Source of the DNA: Perkinsus chesapeaki
Lineage: Eukaryota > Perkinsozoa > Perkinsida > Perkinsidae
Assembly: GCA_013115145.1 (NCBI GenBank)
Contig: JAAPAO010000008.1
Location: forward strand, 62,001-126,000
Length of the DNA: 64,000 nucleotides
Reading direction: 5' to 3'
Under the pieces are notes generated by a model, which was not told the origin of the DNA, ran no database searches, and saw only the letters and a list, made by a program, of their open reading frames with translations. Within the stretch, counting starts at the first letter, position 1, and each line of letters starts with the position of its first letter. Shown here one piece after another: positions 11,483 to 30,932 of this stretch. The position numbers were made by a program, and so were the translations under genes.

Positions 11483-13446
11483 CACATGTAGTTGTAAAAG
11501 GCCGTAAGGGCCTAGATATTTCTATTAGTACTCCTGCACTACCAATAAGGTAGCTGATACGATTTATTCATAACCGTAAGACGTAGACATTGTTACTATT
11601 AACGTCTCATAATAGGGGTACTATCTCAATGCTATGTGAACTGTTCTACCATTGTCATCCTGATCATCAACCAAATACTGCTCTATGTGTCCTGGTTACA
11701 TAGCCGATCCTGTTATTACCATCATCATGCAGTGTCATATTAGTCATGTCGTTCTTCTCTGAGGGATTCTCCCTCAAACTCTGTGCTAGACCCTGATGCG
11801 GTTCGCCTTGTAGAGGCTTCCAATTGTAGCGATTTTTCAAACATTTTTTGGATGCCGTATTGGCACTTGGCAGTATAACGACATTATAGACCTGGCCGTG
11901 ACCGTCACCATCGAAAGTTTGACTTGACCATCATCATCAGCAGCAGCAGTAGTGACGAGCTACTGCGGGCAACATGCCGTCTATGTCGGTCTACTGACCT
12001 CCTCTGGAGATACGGCTTTGAATGTACTTGGTGGTTGCTGTGTCTCCATCAGCCTGGTTATCCTTTCTTTGCTTGTTGTGTGTCTTCCTCCTTATTCTCG
12101 TACTATTGTTGAAGCTAAGGCTACTATGTAGTATCTTATTATGGATTAGCTTTTGAAGTAGGAGAAGACATATCTGCCCCCCCATCGAGCATGCAATGCT
12201 AGAGTTATCTGACCTGAGACTACTTTATGGGACTAGTTGGGCTCCTGGTAAGCAGCAGCAGTTGTACCGGTAGCACTGTAACCATGTTGTGACGTGCTGT
12301 TGCTGGCTTAGCGAGTTTCCGTAGTAATCTGATTAAGTTTCAGACAAGTTGATATATTCCCTGTTGTGCTGTCCAAAGGGCATCTCTCGCCAGTACTGAA
12401 AGTCTAGGGCAGATTTACGGAACCAGCAGTTGAAACTTTTGTGTTTGTATGCCGTCCCGTTTAATAATACCTGCGCGCCTTCCCCGATCGCACATTCCTA
12501 TCGTACCGGACACTGGAGGTGAGGTAGAGCGGATGGCGCGGCCTACAAGTGGCGTTATGTGTAGAGTCTCCGGCGTTAATTGACCACTCAGTATTTGATT
12601 CGGACGTTATGGATTCCGCCGGTGTCCCGGGTGTTCGAGCCCCACCGGTATCACCTGTTTCTAACAGCAGGAGTATTGAGGAATCGCCCTCAACAGAGCA
12701 GGTAGTGGGTATGGTCTGTTACGGCAAGGAGCAGCAGCTCTGGTGTTAGGAGCTTAATACCCCGGAGGAAGTAGCGCCGAAACAGACATCCAGGATAGGC
12801 AATTTCTGGGTAGCCGTCCAGCTGCCAGGGGGTGCCTAGGGTTACTGTTGTTCTGTTGTTAGTCTTTATTAGCAGCATATGCTCGGCGAGTTGTGTCGGC
12901 AGCCTGTCCCCAGTCATGTCGTCCAGGCAGTGGTATAGAGCTTACTAGGTCTGGGATGGTTGGGAGGCCTGCTCATGTCTGTGTGGCTGAAGTAGCGGTT
13001 GATGTTGATGTTATATTGACTGGTAGTACGGGTTTGGGGGGGGCACAGTAACAGTAGAAAGGAGCTGACAATGCTCAACAATGGGCTATAAAAGTCTTGA
13101 GGGTTCTTCGACGTCTTCCTCTATATGTGACATGACTGGTGGGTAGTTGTTAGTATTAATGGACGTGTTGTAAAAGGATGTGTGTTAATGACGTGGTTGC
13201 CTTTTCGGTATACATTATGGAGACTCCATTAACGCCGCCGCCACTGCCTTTCCGGAGGCAGGGGACGTCGTTACGCGGCAGCGCTTGATTTAATTCATAA
13301 CGCTAGAAATGGGAAGGTCTGCCGTGGTCTATGGTGGATTCGGTATAAAAGCCAGTAGGGAACGTATTGATTGATTGTATAGCGGAAACTAAGGCTAAAG
13401 GCATGCGGTGCTCCCAAAGATAGTCTGACGCTCGTGGTCGACAGAC
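11483..13446. other. Long intergenic or 3' UTR region, no certain gene
   Basis: About 2 kb. The first part is AT-rich and probably 3' UTR. The frame from ATG 12609 (MDSAGVPGVRAPPVSPVSN) to a GT-like site near 12702 has a coding-like Ser/Pro composition and could be a 5' exon of the RING gene, but I could not prove a splice to 13447. Nothing else is recognisable. Confidence 0.4.
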
Positions 13447-14206
13447 ATGTTCACTTCAGTTCGCTCGTGGTGGCCAAGTGATCTATCAATCGAGGAAGTA
13501 CGCGAGCATGGCCTGAACCAGGCCCATGCATCGGCCAGGCAGTGGTGGAGTGAGCACTACTTGGAGTTTGTGAATCAAAGAAGGGCATTGCAGCAACAGC
13601 CTCAATATTTTAAAGTGAGTCCCTTGCTCATGTTGACGGGGATTACTAGTATCATTTCATTGTGTCATTCTGTCTGCCATAGTATCTTTCATAGGTGGAA
13701 TATACAACGCAATATAACCACATGTCCGCTGCTGCTTTCGATCAGGTGCCCACGGATGCCGATGTAGTTAAACGCGACCTCCTACCGCTGGTGGTTCGCT
13801 TTGAAGATGATGATGATGGTGATGACGATGATTCGGCCACATGGTCCACGCCCCGGTCCCAGGCAGTAGATATGGAATGTGCTATATGTCTTGAGTCTAA
13901 CAGTGATTGTCGGTTACGAACTTGCCAGCATGGCTTCCACCACGAATGCTTGACCAAATGGTTCTGCAAATCTCGAAAGTACGCCTCCTGTCGATTAACT
14001 GTCACTTGTTATTATTCTTTTGCAGACTATGTTGCCCCCTTTGTCGGTCCTCTTTGGACACTTATATTCCCGAGCACATTCGACATAAAGCCTCGGAGAT
14101 AGTAGAGGAAGAGGTAGTGATAGTGGGAGGGACGTGTGTGGGGTATGGTGGTAGTGTCAGGTCATGCATCCGGAAGTTATTACATTACGAGTTGAAGAAG
14201 GCGTGA
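13447..14206 (+). CDS. RING-H2 finger protein, probable E3 ubiquitin ligase
   Basis: Three exons splice cleanly: 13447-13614, 13695-13978 and 14026-14206, giving about 210 aa. The RING begins at CAICLESNSDCRLRTCQHGF (about 13878) and continues HHECLTKWF. The intron falls exactly inside the RING, and exon 3 supplies LCCPLCRSSLD, so all eight ligands (C-C-C-H-H-C-C-C) are present. An Asp-rich acidic patch (DDDDGDDDD) precedes the finger. RING-H2 proteins recruit E2 enzymes to ubiquitinate targets; the substrate is unknown. The N-terminal half (WWPSDLSIEEVREHG) is unrecognised. ATG 13447 is the simplest start, but an extra upstream exon is possible. Confidence 0.8.
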
Positions 14207-14481
14207 TCGAGCCCAATGATTCTGAAGCTTCACCTGTGAATGGTTCCTTATAGGATTATCAGTTACTAGGCACATTAGAAGATAGTTTTTATTTTTATTA
14301 TATATAGGGCGCACTTGCCCTTCCCAAAGGAACTGGTTATGGTATGCTTAGTAGTACAATTACGCTACTTTCTTATTATTATTCAACCTAGGTATAAGAC
14401 CTATATAGGCAGCACTAACTTTACTAAACTCTGTCTTGTGTTAAGTCTCTATAAATAGTAAGCAGTTCCTCTGCTTTTGTG

Positions 14482-16373
14482 ATGTCTCTTCGCGGTCTAT
14501 CTGCCCGACAGAGTGCGCTAGTTAGCGACTTTGCAGATGTCAGCGGTACAGGGGAACAGGTCGGTGTGGTTGTCTCTTGTGTACTGGATGTCATCTTCAC
14601 ATCTCCACAGATAGCATGCTCTTACCTACAGCGCTCCAACTGGTCTCTAGAAGGCGCTCTTGACATGTTTTATCAGGACGGTGCACCGGGGGCCTGCGAG
14701 GCCAATGACCGGAGCGGTAGTGAGGGAAAAGCCTGGTGTGGATTTAGTAGAATGAGTATGTCAGATACTGACAGTGATGGTCGCCATTACAGATCGCATC
14801 GGTCGTTGAATAAGAAGTTTAAAGTAGGTCTTTAAAGGAACGCCTTTGGGGGCGTTAGGACTTCTGACGGAAAATCGATGCCTGTGCGTGTACAGCTTGC
14901 TGGAACAGCAGGCGCATGTTTCCATTTCTTTCTTCTTCTTCAACAACACTATGCTTCCAAGCCAGAGAGGTTTGAGTAGATGGGTTACTGGCCTTGGAGG
15001 GGGTTGCTGGGGGCTCGGCAGCAGCACCGACACCCACGTGGGGTTGTTGCGTCCAGATAGAGTCCACCTTAACTCTGGGCTCAGGCCCTGCCAGCTGGTT
15101 GTTGCCGGATTCCTTGGGTTTTGCCATGGGGAGGGGTTGGGTATCGGGCCTGGGGACAAGGGGTCCTTATACCATGTTCAAGTAAAGACCAAGCAACGCT
15201 ATATCGGGAACTCTTTACTGTGGGCTTCAACTGCCCTTCCCGGGCAACAGCAAAAGTGCTTGCTGAAGTAGCGTTGTTTGGTCTTTCTTCTCGGTATAGA
15301 AGGCCCTCGTATGTGGTGTTACACTGGTGTTTCTCCTTTGCAGTATTGCTTTGTTGTGTTCCACCACCATAATTAATGCCCAGCCCTCCGACTAAGCGGG
15401 TGAAGCGATCGGCGGCGAGGGGAGCAGCTCAATCTCGTGAAACTCCCGACAAGCGAGACCATCGCCTTCTACGTCGGAAGGTAGACGCTGAAAATGTCGA
15501 AAATTCCGCGGGGCATTTCCGGTGCTATTGGGACGCTTACTTGATCAGGTTAACAACACTAAGCTTGGGAGGTTCTTTTCAAACTATGCCACGTCGGAGG
15601 GATCGGAGGGCCAGGAAGCTATAGGCATTGATGGGATTGAACGGTAGGGGGGTGCAGTGGATGGAGGGTATGGGGATGTTAGGTTATGCGGGGACCTGGG
15701 CAATGACCCTATGGACGAGGCCTGGTTAACGATAGCATTCTATTGCCAGGCGGAGACCATGGGGGAGTTTACTAAGTAACAGAGATGGGCTACGGCTGTA
15801 TAGGGAGTTGGGGCGTAGGTCCGAATGGCTGAATGGAATGCAACGTATTGGAGTGGACTCTATGGAAGGGCTAAGGGATGCCTTACCGGAGCTACGGAAG
15901 GAGATTGATGAAGATCGCAGTACAAGCGAGCAGATTTACCGGTATGCCTTCACCTACTCCCTGGACTCGGGGGCAAAGACGCTACCGGTAGGAGTGTTGC
16001 CCCGCCATCTTGCTGGTGATGATGGTTCAGATTGAGGGATGCATGCAACTTTGGAGCATTTTCTTGAAGCCCTATTGGTCACTTTATCCCCAATGGGAGC
16101 AGTTTGTTAAGGATGAGTGTCGCCATAACGTCAGCAAAGACACGTGAGCCTCCGTCCCCCCCCTCCCGCTGTTGCTGCTGCTGTTAGTTGGCATACCTCA
16201 GATACCAGATGTTGTGGGAGGCATCCACGGGAGCAATGCGTGATGAAGCCACGCTGAGGTCAGACTACGACATATCTGGTGGGGCCTGGCCGGTCATGCT
16301 GGATGACTTCTACACATGGTTTGTCGATCCTGGTCGAAAGGACGGCAGCAGTAGTGATGTGGAAATGCAATAG
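14482..16373 (+). CDS. DCN1-like protein (defective in cullin neddylation)
   Basis: Scaffold-type E3 that promotes NEDD8 transfer to cullins. The first two exons encode a UBA-like domain (LSARQSALVSDF, then YLQRSNWSLEGALDMFYQDG). After a long intron (about 14824 to 15370) a basic linker (PTKRVKRSAARG) leads into the PONY/DCN1 domain: FFSNYATSEGSEGQEAIGID, GIERLCGDLGNDPMDEAW, IAFYCQAETMGEFTK, then WLNGMQRIGVDSMEGLRDAL, YRYAFTYSLDSGAKTL, DECRHNVSKDT and YDISGGAWPVMLDDF. These match the family in order. The last intron most likely uses the AG at about 16200. The stop at 16371-16373 is only 15 nt before the next gene's ATG. The intron separating UBA from PONY is so long that two genes cannot be excluded, but the domain order favours one. 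Confidence 0.85.
14855..15127 (-). other. Antisense 90-codon ORF within a DCN1 intron
   Basis: Within the 550-nt intron of the DCN1-like gene, the minus strand holds a complete ATG-to-stop frame of 90 codons with protein-like composition (MAKPKESGNNQLAGPEPRV, later EEEERNGNMRLLFQQ). No domain is visible. It may be a nested small gene or chance. The intron is about ten times the usual length here, which gives it some weight. Confidence 0.3.
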
Positions 16374-16388
16374 GCTAGTTTGATTGCT

Positions 16389-18289
16389 ATGTACCACTTT
16401 GTTTGCTTTTCTCTCTTGCCCGTAATGATTCGAGTTGATGCATCCCCCCATTGTGTTCCTCAAGCAGGCTTTATGTCGACCGATTGGTGCTCTGTTGTAC
16501 TGGCAGGAGCATCAGCCTTTGGATGCGCCGCAGTAGCCGTCGGCGGTGGGATAGGTGGAGGTACTACATGGATCTGGCAGCACTCGGAAGCTTCCTTTAG
16601 GAGCCCTTTATATGCCAGCCTTTGTGGCTCTGATGGGAGATGCACACTGGGCAGTGCCTTTGTCCAAGGTTGCCATCAACGGTGTGGCTGTCAGTGCCAC
16701 TATCTTCAATATAGGTCAGAGGCATCCTATATATGACCAGGTGCAGAATGGCTATTTCCTGGCCCGCTGAGATGCTCTATTTGTCAGCCACTAATAGACC
16801 TTGATGTCGGCTTATTGATGGAGCCAGCGACCTTAGTGGGGGCTATGCTTGGGGTGTACTTGAACGTGATCATGACGAGCGTTCAGATTCTCACCTGTCT
16901 GGTGTTGGTTCTTTCAGCCACGGCGATACTAGCGTAACTTGTCTGTTTTGAGAGGCATTGTAACGGTCCTTTACAGCCTTCGTAAGGCTATTCAGCGTCG
17001 AGAGCAAGAGGGTGATATTGTGGTCGATGGAGGGATGACAGAGCTCAGGCTATTGGGGGTAGCTGCTGGCATTCCTTCAGTGAGATGGGCTGCCATGGCA
17101 ACTTTACCTTTCAGAGATATCTTTGGCGCTTAAGGATCCTTTTGCGTAGTTGAAAGTACATTCTTAAAATGGCTCCCTTATTTCGCTGAATTGGAGACCT
17201 TAAGCGCAAAAGGTTTCTGGAACGTGTAAAGGGACTTGGGCTTTCAGAGCATGCCGTTGATGCTGGAAGTAGACAAGATCGTTCACGAGGAGAGTGTGTT
17301 CCAACCTTTGAAGGCGTGGGCGCTGTTTGTGGTGTGGTTGGCTAATGGTAATGTGATCCTCACTGGTGTGATAATGCTCGGTGCACCTTCAGGTGCCCTC
17401 CTCTATCTAGCTGAAGGCCCTGCTGAGCTACTGTGTGGGGACACTGCTCAGAAGGTGCTGTCCTTCTATTTGGGGGGCAATGATGGAGCGTTGTGTTGGT
17501 TATTAGGCTATGATCTCTACTGTCATTCTGCTGTGTGTGCTTGTCACTATAGTAGTCCGGGAGCGGCTCCTTCAGCGGCAGTAGTGACATTGGGCACTTG
17601 AGATGGACCTGTCTTCTATAGATTAATAAAGGATGAAGCCTGCCTTCCGAAGACCAGTGTTGTTTACACCAAAGCCAATACTATCATATATCCCTTTTTA
17701 AGCTGCTTTGCTGGGGTCTGTGCAGGATGCCTTGGCATAGGCGGTGGTCTTATCAAGGTACTCGAGTGGATGGTGCAAGCCATCCCGGCAGGAGCAGGCT
17801 GTGTCTAGGGCCCCCTTATGCTCCAGCTTGGCATGCTTCCGCAGGCTGCCACCGCCACTAGTATTTGGATGATTCTGTTTACCTCTAGCAGTAGGCAGCT
17901 CCATCACTGGGCTGAGTCCAGGGGCCGGCCCCACTCAGGTACGTCGCTGCAGTTCGCCTTGATGGGCCGCCTATTGCTACTGCCGTCTGTGGCTGTATGG
18001 GTCCTGAGTTTCAGTGGTGCATGGGTTGGCAGTCGTTTGCTGGTTACAAGACTTCATCGATCTGGCAGACAGTCTACTGTGGCCTTCCTAATGGGTAACT
18101 ACACTTGTCACCTTCCCCTGCCTTCCCTGTATCTTTCCAGCCGCTCTTATACTGCTATCGATGTTATGCATGGTGGGTGTGTTCATTTATGAGCATTCCC
18201 AAGGGACAGCTGGTGGAGGGCTACGGAGTAAATCTGACCTAACTCCCAGTGAAGTGTGTGAGCTCATGAGACGCCGAGGGCCTATTTGA
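16389..18289 (+). CDS. TauE/SafE-family membrane transporter
   Basis: Multi-pass anion transporter or exporter of the TauE/SafE family (sulfite or organosulfonate export in bacteria; poorly known in eukaryotes). ATG 16389 gives a signal-like hydrophobic start, then the first half-repeat: AFGCAAVAVGGGIGGGALYM, PLSKVAINGVAVSATIFNIG, RHPIYDQ, then PLIDLDVGLLMEPATLVGAM and LGVYLNVIMTSVQIL. A charged cytosolic loop (RKAIQRREQEGD) follows. The second half-repeat holds FAGVCAGCLGIGGGLIK (about 17700-17757), GPLMLQLGMLPQAATATS, MILFTSSS, then LLLLPSVAVWVLSFSGAWVG and a last span with IYEHSQGT. It ends EVCELMRRRGPI at TGA 18287-18289. Both repeats and the GGxxG(I/L)GGG motifs are intact. It lies 15 nt after DCN1 and 97 nt before a sulfate/molybdate-type transporter. 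Confidence 0.85.
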
Positions 18290-18386
18290 CGTCGTCATGC
18301 CCATGGACCATCGTTTCCTTTATCAAGCTCAGTTTGTTTTGTTAAGTCGATTTCTTCCTGTTTGTTAAGGCTATTGTTATTGCGTC

Positions 18387-21029
18387 ATGTCGCGCTGTCG
18401 GCATGTCAGCCAGTGGGCATCGGTAGTGAAGAGTCGGTTGAAGCGGCATTGGCAAGAGGCCACACTAGTAGAGTTCAGCGGTTCCCTTGGGGACCTTGGC
18501 ACCTTCATTCCCCTTGCAGTAGGAATGTCAGTGACGGCAGGTATCGATCGATAGCATCATCCGCCACCTGGCTCGTACCTTGTATCAGGCCTCGACTTTA
18601 GCACCATCCTCATCTTTACCGGCATCTACAATGTAGCCTCTGGCATCCTATTTGATGCCCCAATACCCGTCCAACCCATGAAGACCATAGCGGCAGCAGC
18701 AATAGCTCAAGGGGTGGGGGCGGCGGTGGTTGGCATCTCTGTTGGACTCTTTCTGCCTGCCTGCCTCAGCTGTCCCTCGGTGCGGTGGCCGCCGCTGGTA
18801 TCTTTGTTTCTGCAGTGGTGCTCGTACTTGGCATTTTTAAGTAGGCTATTTTCCCCAGTGACTCGGGTGACTTCTTTTTGTCAGTTTAACAAGGCTATTA
18901 GAGTACATGATCCCGATGTCTATTGTAAGGGGAATACAGCTTGGTCTGGCAGTATCGCTCTTTAAAAAGGGATATACGTAATAGTAGCGGGAATGATGCC
19001 TGGTCGAGGTTTGCTGGTTAGGACTCTTTTGGTCCGCACCTCGGCTGGCTCGCTGGTATGGAACCCCTTCGAGCAGGTGGACTCGTTCACCCTGGCATTG
19101 CTGATCTCTGTAAGCCGTCCTCCTCCTTGCCGTCGTGGCGGTGTTGCTGGTACTCTTCTTCGCAACATTGGAGATGTCGTTATCTAGATGGTACATGGAT
19201 GCTCTTTACAATGAATGAAGTGGTCTAACAATTACTTCGCATTACCGATTGTGACGTAATCCATTAGGGTAGGGGCCAGGAGGAGGAGGAGTGTGATATC
19301 GTTATTATAGAGGCGGCGGCGGCTACAGACTACTACTTTGCATAATTGTCCTATTTTACGCCTTTTGCGCCTTAGGCGGGCGGAGTGTCACTTATGGGGT
19401 GAACATGCCAAGTCATTACGCCACACGCTTTTAGTGTTGCTCGGCGAATTACGGCGAAATGCATGTTGAGGAACTTGGACCCATCTGGGTGCCCGGCTCG
19501 CTTCTTTGCCAAAACCTCCCAACCAGTCTCTAACGCCTTCCTTCGAGAGGGAGGGATTTCCCCGTCAGTTCTTCTGAGGACAGCCTATTGACTTACAATC
19601 TCCAGCGTTGCATTATTCGTCGTATTAACATGATAAGGGCAAGTAGGGAAGTCCGCAGCTTGACCCTTTCGTGGCCCTGAAGGAAGGTCGCTATGCTTTA
19701 TGCAGGTCACACTACTGATTCTGCTCAACTTGTCCCCGCCCCTTCGCATCCCCCCACCGGCCGCTTTAATAGTATTTATTTTTGGCCTTATCATTGTCAT
19801 TGCGGCACACTGGTCTGAAATACCACTCCATCAGTTCGGCCCGAGCGTCTCGGTGATCACTATCACCGGAGAAGACTGGCTGGAAGGTGCAACTTGCCGC
19901 CTCGGCTTCTCGTCCAACCCTCTCTACCATATCCAGGAATCGTCAACGGCGGCTTGCCCCAGTTGCCCTTGACCCTCCTCAACTCGGTCATATCGGTCTG
20001 TGCTTTGGCAAGGGAGCTCTTCGGGGCGGATTGCAACGGGGGTAGCACTAAGCACATGGCGGTTAGTGTTGGTAGGGCGGGAAAGGGCCGGATGGGGACA
20101 GATGGATTGTGCAGGTGTTATGAACCTGGTCGGCTGCTGGTTCGGTGCAATGCCGTGCTGTCATGGTTGTGGTGGCCTGGCAGCTCAGTACAGGTTTGGA
20201 GCGCGAACTGGAACTAGCGTTGTTATGCTGGGTAGTAGAGGGGCGCAGAAAAAGGTCCCAAGCGCCGAGTTGTTAGATTATCGCTTCCTTCATGGGCTCC
20301 TCTTGGCAGGTATCTTGAAGCTGATAATAGGCCTAGTTTTCGGGCCTCAGCTTCTGCATATCCTCACCGTCTATCCAGGGGCTGTTCTTGGACCAATGCT
20401 CTGTATAGCAGCGGGAGAGCTGGGGGTGCAAGCTCTTAAACAGACGGGGAGCCTCACACTGGAGTTGAAGGGTAGGAAGGATTTAAGCCGAGACAGGGGC
20501 AAGCATCCTACATCTCCCTTGCGGAGTAGCTACATTGACGATGTATTATAATCTAGCTCCACGCTACACGTGCTCAAGCAATTATGGTCTCATGTAGGCT
20601 TAAAGTAGTTAGTATTTCCCTACTACCAATGCTATGGGACCAACCCTAAAGATACTGTAGATTTCGGATTCCAGTCTTCTGTGGAGAGCCCATCCTCAGA
20701 CCCCTCCCTGGCATCCTGGTTATTGTTCATGACTGCAGCAGCATGTGTGGCCAGCGGGTCCACTGGCTGGGGCTTTGCTATCGGTTACGGCATTTGGCTC
20801 ACTGTAGTGTCGGTACGTTTGGTGGCAAAGCGCTGGTAAGTCAAGGACCACGCTTTGGAGGTAACACTGTCGTCTCTGCAGCTGTGGAAACATCGGCTCG
20901 ACACCGTCCCGGGAGGACCTGGAAGAAGCGTTGTCCGACGGCGCAGTGGCTGCTCATGGTGCTTGCGGGGTCGAGTCACCTGGAGGCTGCTCGGGAACCT
21001 GCGCTAATTCAGCTGTCTCGAAGGTTTGA
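18387..21029 (+). CDS. MOT1/SulP-type molybdate or sulfate transporter
   Basis: Membrane oxyanion transporter resembling the MOT1 branch of the SulP superfamily. From ATG 18387 (MSRCRHVSQWAS) the first exon contains VEFSGSLGDLGTFIPLAVGM. Then come LIFTGIYNVASGILFDAPIP and the signature PVQPMKTIAAAAIAQG (about 18667-18715), IPMSIVRGIQLGLAVS, PAALIVFIFGLIIVI, FGPSVSV, GGLPQLPLTLLNSVISV, MNLVGCWFGAMPCCHGCGG (about 20119-20175), YRFGARTGTSVV, LKLIIGLVFGP and AVLGPMLCIAAGEL. A final span is WLLFMTAAACVASGSTGWGF with AIGYGIWLTVV. These are the landmark motifs of MOT1 in order. A short soluble tail (SREDLEEALSDGAV) ends at TGA 21027-21029. An unusually long intron lies around 19200-19700. Substrate (molybdate versus sulfate) cannot be settled from sequence. 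Confidence 0.85.
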
Positions 21030-21132
21030 CGTATATTTATGAGCTTCTTGTGAGTTTCTTACACTGTGCTTGGCTGCCTTCTGTTCGGTTACGCTTGCTG
21101 TGAGCTTGCCGGGGCAGGTGTTTGCCTAATTA

Positions 21133-23010
21133 ATGACGGGAGAGTCGGCATTCCTTCGGCAAAAGGTATCGAATCTGAAGGAGGAGCTCCGGAAGCAGAA
21201 GGAGCTCAATCTCACCCTGCAGACGGTCGACAGGAAGAAGGCCGAGGAGGAGCAGGGAAGGCTTAAGAAAGCGTAAGAATCTTCGGGGAGCCCTCATTGC
21301 ACGCCCTCAGAGGGCTGCTGCGCTTTGGGTGCTTTCTGTGGTGGCATTGGACCGAAGTCTCAGTCGGTTTGGTGGTGTCAGATTGTCGGTGGTTATGAGC
21401 GGCCAATGCCTCCTTCGTTCCTGGTTCTCTCCACGGGTACTGCTGTCAGTGTAGCTCACAAGGCATTGTTAGCAAAGCCTTTAATAGTCCAACAACTCTT
21501 CCAGCCTCCCGTCTCTGTGGCAGGTACGACGACTTGCAGTCTGAGACGGTACAGATGCGGCTTGAGTTGGAGGAATTTAGAAAGCAGCAAGAGAAGGAGG
21601 CCGCCGCTGGGGAGATGCAGGAGGGGGATGATGCAGTCCTGGGCATGGGGGACCTGGACGAAGCGGCACAGTTGAGGGAGGCACTTGACGTAATGATACG
21701 GGCGGACACCTGGTGTGGGACGTTGGGTCCTTCAGGCGGAAAGGGAGCGATGCCAAGCTCTTGAGAGCCGATTGATGGAAGTGCAGAGCCAGGGGTGGTC
21801 GGCTGGGTCGGCTGCAGCAGCAGCATCGCCGCCGCCAGGGATTGACGTTGAGGCCGCAGTGGCACAGGCCTTGGGTGGTGGTGGTGGTGGCAGCCAGGGT
21901 GTGAGGGAGGACAGCGATGCGGAGGGGACGGCTAAGGGAAAGAAACGGAAAAGAAAGGAAGGGCATAAGAAAAAGGAAATTAAGAGCAAGAAGAAAAAAC
22001 ACAAGGAGCATCCCTTAGAAGAGCCGGCAGACGGTACCACCGCCGGGTCAAAGGGGACCTTTTAAGAGAGTGTTATTTCAGAAGTAGTGGAGGACCCGAT
22101 CGCGGGAGTGTTCCCCGCGCTCGACCGGGGAGATGTGGTGTCGGCATCTAAGCTTGTTTTGCGCTTCTGTTATGCCGGTCGCGCAGGCGATGAAATTGCA
22201 CTGCGAAATCGGTTGTCTTTGGTAAACCTCAAGCATCGCTTCGCTTTCATCGAGCTTTTCATTTAGGTGCTGTCTGAATGCGCGCTGCATCTCACAGGCA
22301 GCAAGGGGGGCGATGGCGTCCTATCTAGGATTTGCTCTCTGGCTATCTTGTCCACCAACGAGGTAGGCTTCTGGTCATCTATCTCCAGCATGCTGTGGCA
22401 GGTTCAACTGGTGGTGCGATCACTGTACTCATCGGGGCTGCAGCTGGCGGAGTCGGCACCGGACGCATGTCGGTTGATGATGAAGGCTCTGAAGGAGTGC
22501 TGTCGGAAGGTACGTTGAGACAGTCTCTCACGCTGGAGCCATTTTCTAGTTGAACCTGATTTCGCCGCTGGCATGCATACTGTGGCATCAGCAATGTGGC
22601 CCTCCTCGGTACCCGGCAGCCAAAGAGGCCTTGCTTGAAGGGGAGGCCTTCCAGTGCGACTTCGAGGCTGTCATCGAATCCAATCAGCCACCGTCAACCA
22701 AGAGCTTGTGTATGTTCCACGCTGCGCTTGTGGGGAGCTCCCTTTCCCCAGAGGAGCGGTACCAGCGAATTAGGCGGCTCGGTGAGAAGCATGGAGAACC
22801 GTAGGGAGGGGCATGGCCTTGTGACCGTGACGCTGTCTGATCAGGCTCGAAGTGAAGCGACGAGTTGTGGCTATGATACCGGCAGTTGGGGATCCAACGC
22901 CACTTCGGCTTGCTATCAACGAAGTCCTCTCCTGGCCAGATAATGTAGCCGGCAGGAGGGACCTGCTGGATTTCCTACAGGCTCATCTCTCGGCCATGCT
23001 GGCGACCTAG
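21133..23010 (+). CDS. Coiled-coil protein with a lysine-rich segment, family not recognised
   Basis: ATG 21133 opens a strongly coiled-coil exon (LRQKVSNLKEELRKQKELNL), continued after an intron by QMRLELEEFRKQQEKEAAAG and ERERCQALESRLMEVQSQG. Poly-Ala/Pro, poly-Gly (GGT repeats near 21874-21890) and a very basic stretch (KGKKRKRKEGHKKKEIKSKK), a likely nuclear signal, follow. An apparent TAA at 22063 is removed by an intron from the GT near 22035 to the AG near 22078. The frame then continues as VVEDPIAGVFPALDRGDVVS and VLSECALHLTGSKGGDG, later AVAGSTGGAITVLIGAAAGG and FQCDFEAVIESNQPPSTKSL, ending LLDFLQAHLSAMLAT at 23010. The second half looks globular and helical. No catalytic motif was seen and no function is assigned. 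It lies between MOT1 (103 nt) and the CHD gene (155 nt). Confidence 0.6.
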
Positions 23011-23165
23011 CTCCACGTAAACTCCTGTACAGTTCCTCTCTCACATTTCACTTGGTACCATTACGTATAGTACTCACTGATTTCCCCTTCTGGTCTGTGT
23101 TGGTCCTTTTGGAGGGAGGGTTTGGTGGCGACTGCTTTGATCAGGATGCCATCTGTTTTGTAGCG

Positions 23166-30761
<7,596 letters not shown>

Positions 30762-30932
30762 ATATTGTATCATCAATGATTATTCAATGTACCCTTACTA
30801 CCCCAAAATGGAAGGTGGCAGATAAGATGCAAGATATGCTCATCAATCTGATGAAGTTAAACGTTCACTTTACCGATGTCCCTGTTGGGTTAGGAGAGTG
30901 TTCCTTAGGGGAGGCAGTTGGTTTTGATAAGC

